Below, piece after piece: positions 45,588-55,237 of a stretch of 64,000 nt of DNA. A program made the translations under genes and the position numbers. Every line of letters begins with the position of its first letter. The stretch's first letter is position 1. Where the stretch lies: the NCBI RefSeq assembly GCF_002968835.1, contig NZ_PKQK01000002.1, positions 806,001 through 870,000 of the forward strand. The letters run 5' to 3'. Below the pieces are notes generated by a model. It made no database searches. It was not told the origin of the DNA and was given only the letters and a program-made list of their open reading frames with translations. Source of the DNA: Paenibacillus sp. PCH8 (lineage in GTDB: Bacteria > Bacillota > Bacilli > Paenibacillales > Paenibacillaceae).

Positions 45588-46070
45588 TTAACCCAGCTTC
45601 TGCCGCTCTTTCCGCGACACAGATAGAGGCTCCATATTAATCAAACCACGGTCCGACAGAGCCAGTGCCATTTTGTAGAAGGCACGGGTACGAATCTTCG
45701 TGTACGTATCCTTGCTAACAGGTGGATCAAACACATGGTTATACACTTTATAGTCAAACACATCATCATCCTTCAAGTACCGCTCACATACGAGTACGCG
45801 CTCCTTCTCACTCAGCCGGGACACAATAAAATCAATCGTATCGCAGTATGCCTGACGCGCACGCTGCACGTCCACATTGAAAATCGCCGTTCTCGCCGTG
45901 GAATCCCCTGTCACATTGGTTGCACCATGGAAACGCTCGGCATAACTTGCCGTCACCATAACCTCTCGTTCTTCAAATGCAATGGTTCTATAGATCCGGT
46001 ATTTTTCCAGCGCAGCTTCAACAGCCGTTTGCGTTTTGCGTCGGTCCAATTCGGGCAGCATCAATTCCAT
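45588..46070 (-). CDS. ArpU-family phage transcriptional regulator
   Basis: A 160-residue protein of the ArpU/sigma-like type (MELMLPELDRRKTQTAVEAA start), with a helical N-terminus, IDFIVSRLSEKERVLVCERY and a C-terminal region SKDTYTKIRTRAFYKMALAL that fits an HTH. Such proteins act as late-gene activators in Gram-positive prophages. ATG 46070 has GGAGG 9 nt upstream. It is divergent from the XRE-ImmA pair, so it is a good candidate activator of the tail block 10 kb away. That link is inferred. Confidence 0.82.
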   Translation of the reverse strand: MELMLPELDRRKTQTAVEAALEKYRIYRTIAFEEREVMVTASYAERFHGATNVTGDSTARTAIFNVDVQRARQAYCDTIDFIVSRLSEKERVLVCERYLKDDDVFDYKVYNHVFDPPVSKDTYTKIRTRAFYKMALALSDRGLINMEPLSVSRKERQKLG

Positions 46071-46617
46071 ATTCATTCTCCTCCTTAACCAAAGTTATAA
46101 AATGAAAGCCTACTCGCTTCGCTTTTCTAGCATGTTTCGATCCTCTTCGTTCCTGCGAGACTTAAAACTCCCTCTATACAAGTAATCTCGTATTCATCTC
46201 ATCCTTGGAATAATAGAAAATACTCTTTTTAATAGAATTGTCCCGTTCTCTGAAATAATAACGACTTGTTCAATTTTCCCCTGTTGCCTTTTGGAATCAC
46301 TTCAAACCGCTATAATCCGGGTCAATTCCACTTTTCAGAAGGCGATAACAGAATACATGTCCGCCTTAACTTTACATTTTGTTCGTATATTGTTCGTATT
46401 TCTATTTGAGGATACCACTTTCTGGAGATCGGAGTAAACCTTCATTTTGGTTCGTTTTGACGATAAAATTAAACCTTCGCTCTCATTTCCTATGCCTTTT
46501 GGCATAATTGTTTCATATCTCTTTACCTAATGGTATATATACGATATAGTACTGTTTAATTATGATTCTCGTATAAGTCATTTGATGTTTATAATTTAAG
46601 ATCTGGATTAGACATGC
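46071..46617. promoter_or_regulatory. divergent regulatory spacer with tandem TTGTTCGTAT operator-like repeat
   Basis: No gene. Two copies of TTGTTCGTAT lie 11 bp apart (46379-46388 and 46390-46399), one helical turn, as for operators. An AT-rich zone with TATATATACGATATAGTAC (46530-46550) can hold -10 boxes. The spacer separates ArpU and XRE genes, so it probably carries both promoters. Confidence 0.45.
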
Positions 46618-46745
46618 ACGTTAACGGAGAGGGCAGAAAAAACCTGAAGAAGCGAAGCGTTCGCCTTTATCACCGAAATTCTACCTATTAAGAAATAAAT
46701 TCAAGAAATTCGGGGATAACAGCGATCGGAGGGTTGTTCTGCCAT
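46618..46745 (-). repeat. dispersed intergenic repeat, full copy in reverse orientation
   Basis: Read on the minus strand it runs from CCTCCGATCGCTGTTATCCC through a GAATTTCTTGAA/GAATTTCGG hairpin to GCGAACGCTTCGCTTCTTCA and CTGCCCTCTCCGTTAAC. It is the least decayed example of the family in the window and lies between the operator-like repeats and the XRE gene. Confidence 0.7.
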
Positions 46746-46825
46746 CGGAGTGGCCTGTGCAAACACGGGTTCTCTTCATTTATAATTTCAATCACTTATA
46801 CGAATCAAAGGAGTTGGCATACATT

Positions 46826-47266
46826 GTGGAGAACGCTTTTGGTCCTTATATGAAACAACTGCGCGAGCAACAGGGTTACAGCATCAATCAGCTCGCTGAA
46901 GCAGCAGGAATAAGCAACTCACAGATTTCGCGCATTGAGAATGGAGTACGCGGTGTGCCCAAACCAGCCACCATCCGCAAAATATCGGATGCGCTTTCGG
47001 TTCCCTATACCGATATGATGAAGCAGGCTGGCTATATTGAACCAGGAAGCTCCGCTGAACTTCAGGACGTACCGGAATGGGCGACATACAAAGACCGCCG
47101 TGATTTCAAAAAGATGCTCGAAGATGAAGATGATCTGATGTTCGACGGCATTCCACTGGATGAAGATGACAAGAAACGAATCAAGGATGTGCTGACAGGC
47201 CTGTTCTGGGAAGCCAAACAGATGAACAAACGCAAAAAGACAGACGACTCGGATAAGCGCCCATGA
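46826..47266 (+). CDS. XRE-family transcriptional repressor
   Basis: A 146-residue regulator with an N-terminal HTH_3 domain (MKQLREQQGYSINQLAEAAG, SNSQISRIENGVRGVPKP) and an acidic C-terminal part rich in Asp/Glu/Lys. The GTG at 46826 with AAAGGAG 12 nt upstream is favoured, since the HTH begins soon after; longer in-frame starts run through poor sequence. It is followed by an ImmA/IrrE-type gene, the classical PBSX/ICE pair in which the protease destroys the repressor. Likely repressor of the ArpU promoter and itself. Confidence 0.85.
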   Translation: MENAFGPYMKQLREQQGYSINQLAEAAGISNSQISRIENGVRGVPKPATIRKISDALSVPYTDMMKQAGYIEPGSSAELQDVPEWATYKDRRDFKKMLEDEDDLMFDGIPLDEDDKKRIKDVLTGLFWEAKQMNKRKKTDDSDKRP

Positions 47267-47308
47267 CGCAAGAAGAATTGAATTTAATGAAGCCGTAGGT
47301 GAAACCAT

Positions 47309-47725
47309 ATGGATGACATCGTAATAAAGCTGATTCGAAAACACCGGACCAACTGTCCTTTCAGCATTGCCCGTGCGGTTGGAATACAGATTCGTTTTAC
47401 CAATCTGGGAAAGTCCACCAAAGGACTGTACTTTCGCAAGCTCCGGCGCAGGTTTATCGTCATACATAATGATTTGCCGCCGGAATGGCAGCGATTCGTA
47501 TGCGCCCATGAGCTTGGCCATGACCGCCTTCACAAAGGAATCAATCGTTTCTTTCTGGAGGAGCATTCCTATTTTGCTCCAGGTAAACTGGAAAGACAGG
47601 CTAACCGTTTTGCCATTCAGTTGTTAACGTCCGGGGTAATGCCTGAACCGGATGAATCTCTGGAGAAATTCTGTTTACGTACCGGACTGCCACGTGAAGC
47701 GCAGCATTTTTTTTACACCATTTAA
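47309..47725 (+). CDS. ImmA/IrrE-family metallopeptidase (PBSX XkdA-like)
   Basis: A 138-residue protein with the zinc motif HELGHDRLH (CAHELGHDRLHKGINRFF) and a downstream acidic LERQANRFAIQLL helix that supplies the third ligand, as in Peptidase_M78. It would cut the XRE repressor on an activating signal such as DNA damage. It lies 42 nt after the repressor gene with GTAGGTGAAACC before the ATG. No extra sensor domain is present. Confidence 0.87.
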   Translation: MDDIVIKLIRKHRTNCPFSIARAVGIQIRFTNLGKSTKGLYFRKLRRRFIVIHNDLPPEWQRFVCAHELGHDRLHKGINRFFLEEHSYFAPGKLERQANRFAIQLLTSGVMPEPDESLEKFCLRTGLPREAQHFFYTI

Positions 47726-47738
47726 GAACATATGTTCT
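47725..47738. promoter_or_regulatory. LexA/DinR-box-like palindrome
   Basis: AGAACATATGTTCT fits the Bacillus consensus CGAAC-RNRY-GTTYC in its core. It starts at the stop codon of the ImmA-like gene and is 170 nt upstream of the nucleotidase. It may be chance or part of a hairpin. Confidence 0.35.
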
Positions 47739-47906
47739 TTCGAAGGGTTATTCCCACTCTATTTTCCATTAGAAGATTCACATGTCACTTTCAGGTTACT
47801 TATTTTTACGTAAATCGCGAGATTTCCACATAATAGTCTGTTAAAATACTACATGGGCTATGCAAATGCTCAAGTCGATTATTATTTTGGGAGGTTATTT
47901 ATTCAT

Positions 47907-49703
47907 ATGAAAATCTGGAAGAATTACGTTTCACTTCTGCTAACGGTCTGTTTGCTGTTTGGCAGTGTAGGTATTGCCGCGGCTGCAACGGACACCACTC
48001 CGGGCACGGGCAAACACATCACCATACTACATACGAATGATACGCATGCACGCGCAGTTGAGTCCTCACCTGCTATGGGTTTCGCTAAAGTTGCTGGAAT
48101 TGCGGACAAATACCGCAGCGAGAACCCGAACACGCTTTTACTTGATGCTGGAGATGCTGTGCATGGTACAACGTTTGCCACGCTCGTTAACGGTGAGAGC
48201 ATCGTGAAAGTCATGAATGAAATGGGTTACCAAGCGATTGTTCCGGGTAACCACGAATTCAACTATGGCTCGGATCGCCTGATCGAACTGGCGGACATGA
48301 TGAATTTCCCCATGCTGAGTGCCAACGTGAAGAAAAAGGACGGAACACGTCTCTTCGATCCTTATCTCATTAAAGAAGTGGATGGCGTGAAAATGGGTAT
48401 TATCGCCCTGACTACACCGGAAACGTTGTACAAAACCAATCCAAAAAACGTAGCAGGCCTTGATATTACGGATCCATCTGCGGAAGCTAAAGTTCTGGTG
48501 AACGAAATCCGCAGCAAAGTAGATGTTGTTGTTGTATTGGGACACCTTGGACAAGACGCGTCCAGCACGGACACTAGTTTCAAAGTGGTTAAAGAAGTTC
48601 CAGGCATTGATGTATTCATTGATGGTCACAGCCACACCGTGCTGCAAGATGGACTTGTATCCGATCACGGAACATTGATCGCAAGTGCAGGAGAATACAC
48701 CAACTATGTAGGTGTCATCGATCTGTGGGTAGACGGTGGCAAAGTAACGAAGAAACAAGCAACATTGATTGATGAAACGGAAGCCAAAGACATCAAACCA
48801 AATGAAAAAGTCGCGGCTCTCGTGAACTCCATTCAAAAAGAACAAGAGCCTATTTTGAAAGAAGAAGTAGCCAATACAGCAATCCTGCTGGATGGTAAAC
48901 GTGAACAGGTACGTGCAGGCGAAACTAACCTGGGTGACCTGCTTGCCGATGCGATCCGTGATGTCAGCAAAGCCGATATCGCACTGACGAATGGTGGCGG
49001 TATTCGTGCTTCTATCCAAAAAGGTATTGTAACTAAAGGCGATATCATCACAGTGCTTCCATTTGGTAATCAGGTAGTAACCCTTGAAGTGAAAGGGTCC
49101 GATGTACTGGCAGCCCTGGAAAACGGTGTAGGTTCTTACCCGGAACCAAGTGGCGGATTCCCGCAAGTATCTGGAATCAAATTCAGCATTGACTCTTCCG
49201 CAGCTAAAGGTAGCCGTGTACATTCCGTAACCATCGGCGACAAAGCCCTTGATCCGGAAGCTACGTATACACTGGCAACCAACGACTTCACAGCTGTTGG
49301 TGGTGACGAGTACACGATGTTCAATAAATATGCTACAACAGGTATGTACGGCGCGCTGGACGAAGCATTGATCAACTACATGCAGAAGCTCGGTGCTGTA
49401 AACATCCAAACAGATGGCCGAATCAGTGAAGCAAATAAACCTGCAGTAAAGCCGGAAGCTCCGGTAACCGAAACACCAGCTCCAATCAAGCCACAACCAG
49501 AAACACCAAAACCGGAAAAACCGGTTAAACCAACACCAAGCAAACCAGCTCCAGCCAAAGTGCATGTTGTTAAAGCCGGAGATTCCTTGTACTCCATCTC
49601 CAAACAATATGGCACAACGTGGCAGTCGCTGCAAAAGCTGAACAAGATCAAAAACCCACACTGGATCTATCCAGGTCAAACATTGAAACTGCCAGCAGCA
49701 TAA
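47907..49703 (+). CDS. secreted 5'-nucleotidase/cyclic phosphodiesterase with C-terminal LysM
   Basis: A 598-residue exported enzyme. The signal peptide covers about residues 1-30 (MKIWKNYVSLLLTVCLLFGS, cut after AAA). The metallophosphatase domain shows HTNDTHARA, LDAGDAVHG, PGNHEFNYG, LGHLGQDA and DGHSHTVL; the 5'-nucleotidase C-terminal domain has LTNGGGIRASI and NDFTAVGGDEYTMF. A Pro/Lys-rich linker (about 520-550) leads to one LysM (HVVKAGDSLYSISKQYGTTW), which would hold it on the wall. It releases nucleosides and phosphate from extracellular nucleotides. GGGAGG precedes the ATG. Confidence 0.94.
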   Translation: MKIWKNYVSLLLTVCLLFGSVGIAAAATDTTPGTGKHITILHTNDTHARAVESSPAMGFAKVAGIADKYRSENPNTLLLDAGDAVHGTTFATLVNGESIVKVMNEMGYQAIVPGNHEFNYGSDRLIELADMMNFPMLSANVKKKDGTRLFDPYLIKEVDGVKMGIIALTTPETLYKTNPKNVAGLDITDPSAEAKVLVNEIRSKVDVVVVLGHLGQDASSTDTSFKVVKEVPGIDVFIDGHSHTVLQDGLVSDHGTLIASAGEYTNYVGVIDLWVDGGKVTKKQATLIDETEAKDIKPNEKVAALVNSIQKEQEPILKEEVANTAILLDGKREQVRAGETNLGDLLADAIRDVSKADIALTNGGGIRASIQKGIVTKGDIITVLPFGNQVVTLEVKGSDVLAALENGVGSYPEPSGGFPQVSGIKFSIDSSAAKGSRVHSVTIGDKALDPEATYTLATNDFTAVGGDEYTMFNKYATTGMYGALDEALINYMQKLGAVNIQTDGRISEANKPAVKPEAPVTETPAPIKPQPETPKPEKPVKPTPSKPAPAKVHVVKAGDSLYSISKQYGTTWQSLQKLNKIKNPHWIYPGQTLKLPAA

Positions 49704-49727
49704 CGAATGAATCTGAATAATAACAAA

Positions 49728-49774
49728 ACGGGTGTCCCTCAAGCCGGAATACTGGCTGAGGGACACCCGTTTGT
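49728..49774. terminator. intrinsic terminator after the nucleotidase
   Basis: Perfect 13-bp arms ACGGGTGTCCCTC and GAGGGACACCCGT around a small loop, followed by TTTGTCTGTTT on the plus strand. Confidence 0.85.
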
Positions 49775-50279
49775 CTGTTTCATCTTGTTCACATCATTCA
49801 CCGATAAGTCTACGTACATTCACTGCGGACATCCCCTGCTAGTCTTGGCAATAATCTGAGACAAAAATATATCCAAAATGGCTATTTATAGCCCATCTTT
49901 ATCATTTTCATTGGACACTGAACTATAGGAGATATCACCGGAAATGCCGAATTCATGCGGTTATTGCCAATTAAGAACGACATATCTATCTTCTCATTTT
50001 TACACACTTGCACATAAATCCACCTGAGTATATTCATCTTCCATCGCTTAATTATAAAATGACCTTTATACAGAATACGTACCGTGCGAATATAGTCATT
50101 TCGTCTGATACAATATATAAAACTCTACCTGTTTATATGCCTACAGCCCTCTTTTTCAAGCTCCGCTTCCATCTTTAGCATCCAAAACCATCTACCGCAT
50201 AATATTCGGTACTATTATAAGAACTCATATAATATGCATGCACGTATCATGAAGATCTCATGACTAGCTCACGTGAAAT
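49775..50279. other. gene-free spacer
   Basis: AT-rich, no plausible gene and no strong terminator for the converging proS transcript. Nothing further is recognised. Confidence 0.5.
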
Positions 50280-52072
50280 CTACGAAATAACCTGTTCCTT
50301 CACGTAGCGAACAGCCTCCTGTGCGGTCAACCCGATCCGTTTCGATTCACCTGATGCTGCAAGTGTGTGTGATCCCAGTTCGACCTGACCTTCTGCTGCA
50401 CCTCTGCCAATGACGATCTGGACCGGCAGTCCGATCAACTCCGAATCCTTGAATTTCACACCTGGGCGTTCATCCCGGTCATCCACCAATACACTGTATC
50501 CACCATCAACCAATTGCTGCTCCAATTCCAGCGTGAGCTGACGCTGCTGCTCATCCTTCCAGCTTACCGGAATCAGATGCACATCATATGGCGCTACAGC
50601 AGCAGGCCATCTAATCCCCTCATCTCCTGCATACTGTTCGGCAATAGCTGCCATCAGGCGAGATACCCCTATTCCGTAACAGCCCATCACTGGAGCGCAC
50701 TGGCGACCATTTCGATCCAGGAAGGAAGCGCCCATGGCATCACTGTACTTTGTTCCCAGTTTGAAAATGTGTCCGACCTCAATACCTTTGGTAAACACAA
50801 GCGGCGATCCACACGTTGGACAAGCATCCCCTTCGGCAGCAAAGCGGATTCGTTCTACTCGCTGCAATGCAAAATCAATCCCTGGGCGTACACCGGAAAC
50901 ATGTACATCCATTTCATTGGCTCCTATAATTGCACGCTTCATCACTGCCACGTCAGCGTCCACCACCATCGGCAGATTTAGTCCAATCGGACCCAGAAAA
51001 CCTACTGTCAGATTCGGGTGTGCCGCAATGGCAGCATCATCTGCGAGGACCAATTCCTCTGCACCCAATACCTGTTTCAGTGCGATGTCATTCACTTCAT
51101 GATCCCCGCGAACAAGCGCAGCAACAAGTTGACCATCAGCCAGATAAAGTAGCGTTTTAATTATATGCTCCGCACCTTTGCCCACATAAGAAGTTAGCTC
51201 TGTAATAGTACGGACTCCTGGAGTCGAGATACGAACCAGAGATTCTTCTGCTGTAAGCTCATACGCATGATGAACCGATGTTGAATCTATCGGATCTACC
51301 CGTTCTTCTGAATCTCTCGACACTTCTGTATCCTTCACGAAAGATGCAGAAGTCTGATAACCAGCTTTCTCCAGATTCGCTGCATAACCACAATGTTTAC
51401 ACGTTACAATCGTGTCCTCTCCCACATCAGCAAGAGCCATGAACTCGTGAGTTTCCCCTTGACCACCAATCGTTCCCGCATCTGCTTCAACCCGGATATA
51501 GTCGAGACCAAGACGCTCCAAAATGCGTCCATAAGCTGCATTCATCGCCTGATAGGTACGATCCAGCTCTTCCCAATTCGAAGCAAAGGAGTACGCATCT
51601 TTCATGATGAATTCGCGTCCACGCAGTAATCCAAATCGTGGGCGACGTTCATCCCGGAACTTGGTTCCAATCTGGTACAGGGTGAATGGCAGCTTACGAT
51701 ATGAATTCACCTCGTCCCGAGCTAACGCGGTTACGGCTTCTTCATGTGTTGGTCCAAGAGCAAATTCTCGTGCATGACGATCTTTCAAGCGCATTAATTC
51801 AGGGCCATATTGTGTATACCTCCCAGATTCTTCCCACAGTTCGGCAGGCTGCATAATGGGCAGCAATACTTCCTGACCCCCGCACGATCCATCTCTTCGC
51901 GTACAATCCGTTCAACATTCAATAATATACGCCGTCCAAGGGGCAGATAACTATAGATCCCTGCTGCCAGCTGGCGGATCATGCCGGAACGCAGTAACCA
52001 GCGATGTCCTGCAGCATCTGCCTCCGCCGGGGCTTCACGCAGCGTTGGAATAAGCATTTCATTTTGTCGCAT
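50280..52072 (-). CDS. proS: prolyl-tRNA synthetase, bacterial type (frame broken by one base)
   Basis: Charges tRNA-Pro. Residues 1-65 ([20 protein letters not shown]) and the remainder (from [20 protein letters not shown]) are in different frames. One extra G in the GGGGG run complementary to 51877-51881 joins them as AGGQEVLLP, giving 597 residues. Class II motifs are present: motif 2 [20 protein letters not shown] and motif 3 [13 protein letters not shown]. An INS editing domain lies near residues 225-380, and an anticodon-binding domain ends the protein. A T-box leader precedes it. The gene is essential, so the frameshift is almost surely an artefact. Confidence 0.93.
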
Positions 52073-52129
52073 CTAAACACACTCCCAATCTTCCTGATTG
52101 TTATCGGTTACCTTGAGTTATAAACAGCA

Positions 52130-52410
52130 AAAAGACACATCCGTCAAGGGACGAATGTGTCGTGGTACCACCCTTGTTTAACTGTACTTTAATCCGCAAT
52201 CCGCTCGCAATTTTCGCGATCTGTGGTGTAACAGTCCTACGGGGCATAACGGACCCTTCCGGCGGAGGTTGCAACCCTGACTGAATGGGCACTCTCATCC
52301 GCAGCTCGCGAGGTAGGAATTACGAAGCAGCAACAGGTACCTTGCACCATACGGTTCCCTCTCTGTTGAAGCTGACCGACACAATCATGTCCTCGTTCTA
52401 ACGCTGTTAT
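52130..52410 (-). ncRNA. T-box riboswitch (proline)
   Basis: The T-box sequence AGGGTGGTACCACG is at 52161-52174 on the minus strand. A stem I region with the AGAGAGGG/GGTGCAAGG distal elements lies at about 52300-52400, and an AATTCCTACC loop offers a CCU proline specifier (AGG at 52315-52317 on plus). It regulates proS by uncharged tRNA-Pro. Confidence 0.93.
52132..52161 (-). terminator. T-box terminator hairpin
   Basis: Minus-strand stem GACACATTCGTC/GACGGATGTGTC followed by TTTTT. The antiterminator would form with the upstream T-box sequence. Confidence 0.88.
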
Positions 52411-52421
52411 CATTTTTGATC

Positions 52422-52450
52422 ACATTAGTTCATTTAGTAGAAATTGTCAA
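52422..52450 (-). promoter_or_regulatory. promoter of the proS T-box leader
   Basis: TTGACA (52445-52450) and TAATGT (52422-52427) on the minus strand with a 17-nt spacer, directly ahead of stem I. Confidence 0.75.
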
Positions 52451-52574
52451 CCATACCCCGTTAACATAAAATACAATGAATTCCGTAACGATGGCTGACA
52501 TGACAGCACGTTCCCTGTAATATAGAGAAATAAGAATTATACCCTTCGTATTAATCGATAAAGGAGCTTGTCCT

Positions 52575-53246
52575 ATGCCATATATTATATATGATCTTGA
52601 ATTCACAGTAAGCCGCAATACTCGTTACTCTGCTGAGATTATCGATATCGGTGCCGTCAAAGTTACGGAAAGTGCGGATGGATTAGCCGTTACGGATACA
52701 TTCCATACCTATGTTCGTCCTTCCAACAAATCCGTTCTGTCCACGGATACCATCCAGTTCACTGGTATTACGCAAAAAGATATTGATGCGGCTCCCCTTT
52801 TTCCCGAAGCATTGAATCAATTCATTGCCTGGATGGGAAGTGACCCCTATTACATGTGTTCATGGGGACCCGACGATCGTAGCAAACTTCTCTCCCATTG
52901 TCGTACTCATCAGCTCGATGTTGCCTGGATTACCAACCACAACGACCTCCAGCAGCAGTGGTCGCGTACAGTGCGTAAGGAAGGCAAGTTCCGTCAACTC
53001 GGACTCGCTCAGGCTCTTGAAATCTGTGGAATCGAATTCGATGGTACCCAGCACCGCGCATTGGATGATGCCATCAATACAGCCAAGGTGTTCATGCATC
53101 AATTCGACCAATTCACTCTGGAGAACAACTGCGCAGCGGATGATGAGGGCATTGCATCCAAAGTGGTCTATTCCAGTTCCGCAGAAGATGAAGACAAAGA
53201 ATCTCCTTTTGGCAATCTGGCGAGCCTGTTCAAAACCAAGGAGTAG
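52575..53246 (+). CDS. DnaQ-like 3'-5' exonuclease (KapD/ERI-1 type)
   Basis: A 223-residue nuclease. ExoI is YDLEFTVSR with Asp-x-Glu at 7 and 9, ExoII lies in CSWGPDDRSKLL, and ExoIII is QHRALDDAINTAKVF with His-x4-Asp (DEDDh type). The family includes B. subtilis KapD, an inhibitor of the KinA sporulation pathway, but sequence alone does not show that role here. A short acidic tail follows the domain. AAAGGAG lies before the ATG. It converges with the WYL gene with a 2-nt gap and no visible terminator. Confidence 0.9.
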   Translation: MPYIIYDLEFTVSRNTRYSAEIIDIGAVKVTESADGLAVTDTFHTYVRPSNKSVLSTDTIQFTGITQKDIDAAPLFPEALNQFIAWMGSDPYYMCSWGPDDRSKLLSHCRTHQLDVAWITNHNDLQQQWSRTVRKEGKFRQLGLAQALEICGIEFDGTQHRALDDAINTAKVFMHQFDQFTLENNCAADDEGIASKVVYSSSAEDEDKESPFGNLASLFKTKE

Positions 53247-53248
53247 CC

Positions 53249-54220
53249 TTAACTTCTATTATACATTTGTTGCCAACGGTTCAAGCGTTCTTTCATTATA
53301 TTGCGGCATGACTCGGGTTCGAGAATTTCCGCATCAGGTCCATATTTAGAAATCCATACGAGTATCTCCTCAACATCACTTAATATAGCTTCAAATAACA
53401 GGCTACCTTCGGGTTCTATAGTTAAGATGGGGCGCACAAAGAACTGCTCTTGCATGACACGCTCCACAGCACGAGATGAGAATCGAATTTTGAACGCAGT
53501 CCACTCCGCACTCCTCTCGTATGTCCAAGGAATGCGGAAGTGAGATTGTATTAAGTAATCGTCTTTGCGAAACGTGCGTGGCAATATCCGTATCCTGTGC
53601 AGCCGGCTCACCTGAAATATTCTGAGTTTTTCCGACAGATGACAATATGCTAACAGATCAAATCTGTATTCACGTGGGATAAGACAGTAAGGATCTAAGC
53701 GTACAACCCCTTTTTTACCTTGAACCAGATACTCCCCTTCAACGGTGTTCTGTGAAATTCCAGCCTGAAGCAAGGTTATTAGCGACTGATTCAGGGAATC
53801 AGTGTTGTCATTTTGCCATGCGGGTAATCCCACCTTGAACATGCCGCTAATTTGCTCCGACCATTCCACTCGTTCTGTCTTGTTTTTCTGACTCGAAGCA
53901 ACCACTTTCTCATATGCGCTCTCAAAAGCAGGTTTCAGCAAAGGACGAATATTCTCCATAACTTCAGCAAGATGCACGAAAGCTTGGGCTTCTTCATCAG
54001 ACCAATTTAGCGGATACATGGCGAAATGGCTGATAAACATGTACCCTCGCCCGTGTCCCATATTAGCGATTGGGATATGCATGGCACTGAGGGCCTCCAT
54101 GTCTCGGTATATCGTCCTTTCCGTTGTCTCGCATCGCTCGGCAAGCTCACGTGCCAGAATGCCCGGCTTGGCCTGCACCAGCGTAATAATGCGCATTAAT
54201 CGGATTAGTCGGTCTGTCAT
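53249..54220 (-). CDS. WYL-domain HTH transcriptional regulator (YafY/DeoR-like)
   Basis: A 323-residue regulator. The N-terminal winged HTH (MTDRLIRLMRIITLVQAKPG, RELAERCETTERTIYRDMEA) is followed by a middle helical region and a WYL domain near residues 145-220 (REYRFDLLAYCHLSEKLRIF). A C-terminal WCX-type part ends the protein. The ATG at 54220 with GGAGGG upstream fits the usual start. WYL domains often sense nucleic-acid-related ligands. Target genes are unknown; it ends opposite the DnaQ-like gene. Confidence 0.9.
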   Translation of the reverse strand: MTDRLIRLMRIITLVQAKPGILARELAERCETTERTIYRDMEALSAMHIPIANMGHGRGYMFISHFAMYPLNWSDEEAQAFVHLAEVMENIRPLLKPAFESAYEKVVASSQKNKTERVEWSEQISGMFKVGLPAWQNDNTDSLNQSLITLLQAGISQNTVEGEYLVQGKKGVVRLDPYCLIPREYRFDLLAYCHLSEKLRIFQVSRLHRIRILPRTFRKDDYLIQSHFRIPWTYERSAEWTAFKIRFSSRAVERVMQEQFFVRPILTIEPEGSLLFEAILSDVEEILVWISKYGPDAEILEPESCRNIMKERLNRWQQMYNRS

Positions 54221-54380
54221 TTTGCCGGGCCCTCCACGATGTTGTTTCAATAAATTCGATACAACTCCATCCATTTTTGTATTCGTATGTTGTTTAGTAC
54301 ATTCGACTTTTTCCCTGACTTCACCTTCAAAAATCTATGTAGAATCGCTCTATATATACCCTTACCACCTGGATTCAGAT

Positions 54381-55085
54381 CTATTTACCTAACATCGTTT
54401 TTTCACGATTTCCATATCCGGTAGTAAACGTGATTCCATAGTGATAACGCAGCTTCTCAACAATCTCGGCTTCCGCGTAATAATCCAAATCTCGCTTGCG
54501 CGCAGCTTCAATTAACAGAGCATCTGCATGACGACGCAACATATTACTTCCTTCATGTACCCGGCCTCTCTCGTAGGCACGTAAGGCTTGTTTGATCAGC
54601 GGTACCGTCTCACTTAACTTGATGGTCTTCTCCACTTTCGGATCTTCTGGCTGGCGCAACATGCCCAAGTGACTGGTATATTGAATATACAGCTGCTCTC
54701 TTCGTAACAGTACGCGTTGACTTTGCTTCAACTTTCTTGTGCTCCAATAAGCTGAACATACAGCAGCTTTTCCCGACATGCGTGGTCCCATGACAAATTC
54801 CAGCAAAATTTGTTTGCTCTCTCCCTTGTATACATCACCAAGCCTTAGTACCCAGCCGATATCTGTTTCCTTGGAACGACATCCATAGATGCCTTTGAGT
54901 TGTACTCCAAATTCCGGTTTGAGCAAAAGTTCCAAATCCCTTGAGACAATTTTGGGTGCTATTTTCCTAAGTCTTTTGGCAGGGGCACCGTTACGCCACT
55001 CCACCATCATATATAGGGGGTTGGCTCCCCCTGTCGGTATGGCCTCTTTATTCCACGAATAAGATACTTCAAAGACTGTGTTCAC
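54381..55085 (-). CDS. unknown protein resembling the non-VWA parts of VWA proteins
   Basis: A 234-residue protein. The N-terminal beta part (FEVSYSWNKEAIPTGGANPL, YMMVEWRNG) and the middle (LKGIYGCRSKETDIGWVLRL, GDVYKGESKQILLEFVMGP) recall flanking domains of bacterial VWA-domain proteins. No MIDAS motif is present, so the VWA domain itself is missing. The C-terminal half is helical (ALRAYERGRVHEGSNMLRRH). GTG 55085 with GGGGGAGAG 8 nt upstream is chosen over an earlier GTG without RBS. Function unknown. Confidence 0.6.
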   Translation of the reverse strand: MNTVFEVSYSWNKEAIPTGGANPLYMMVEWRNGAPAKRLRKIAPKIVSRDLELLLKPEFGVQLKGIYGCRSKETDIGWVLRLGDVYKGESKQILLEFVMGPRMSGKAAVCSAYWSTRKLKQSQRVLLRREQLYIQYTSHLGMLRQPEDPKVEKTIKLSETVPLIKQALRAYERGRVHEGSNMLRRHADALLIEAARKRDLDYYAEAEIVEKLRYHYGITFTTGYGNREKTMLGK

Positions 55086-55157
55086 TGGTAGTCTCTCCCC
55101 CGATTTATATGTATTACCTTCTAAGTTATCAGGGTGAATGGACACTATATTGTCACG

Positions 55158-55169
55158 GAACACATGTTC
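55158..55169. promoter_or_regulatory. LexA/DinR-box-like palindrome
   Basis: GAACACATGTTC lies about 75 nt upstream of the GTG start at 55085. It fits the GAAC-RNRY-GTTC core. One such core is expected by chance in a window this size. Confidence 0.3.
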
Positions 55170-55237
55170 TCATTAAATTTTTCCAATATATTAGTTTTCT
55201 ATGCCTTATTTCGGCTGAATACGACATGAAACGACGA

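Noticed and set aside
48138..49766. 542-codon minus-strand open frame antisense to the nucleotidase gene
   Set aside because: A shadow frame rich in Phe/Cys/Arg with no domain; the plus-strand gene has signal peptide and catalytic motifs.
54381..55163. GTG start at 55163 for the VWA-flank-like protein
   Set aside because: No RBS precedes it; GTG 55085 has GGGGGAGAG at the right distance.
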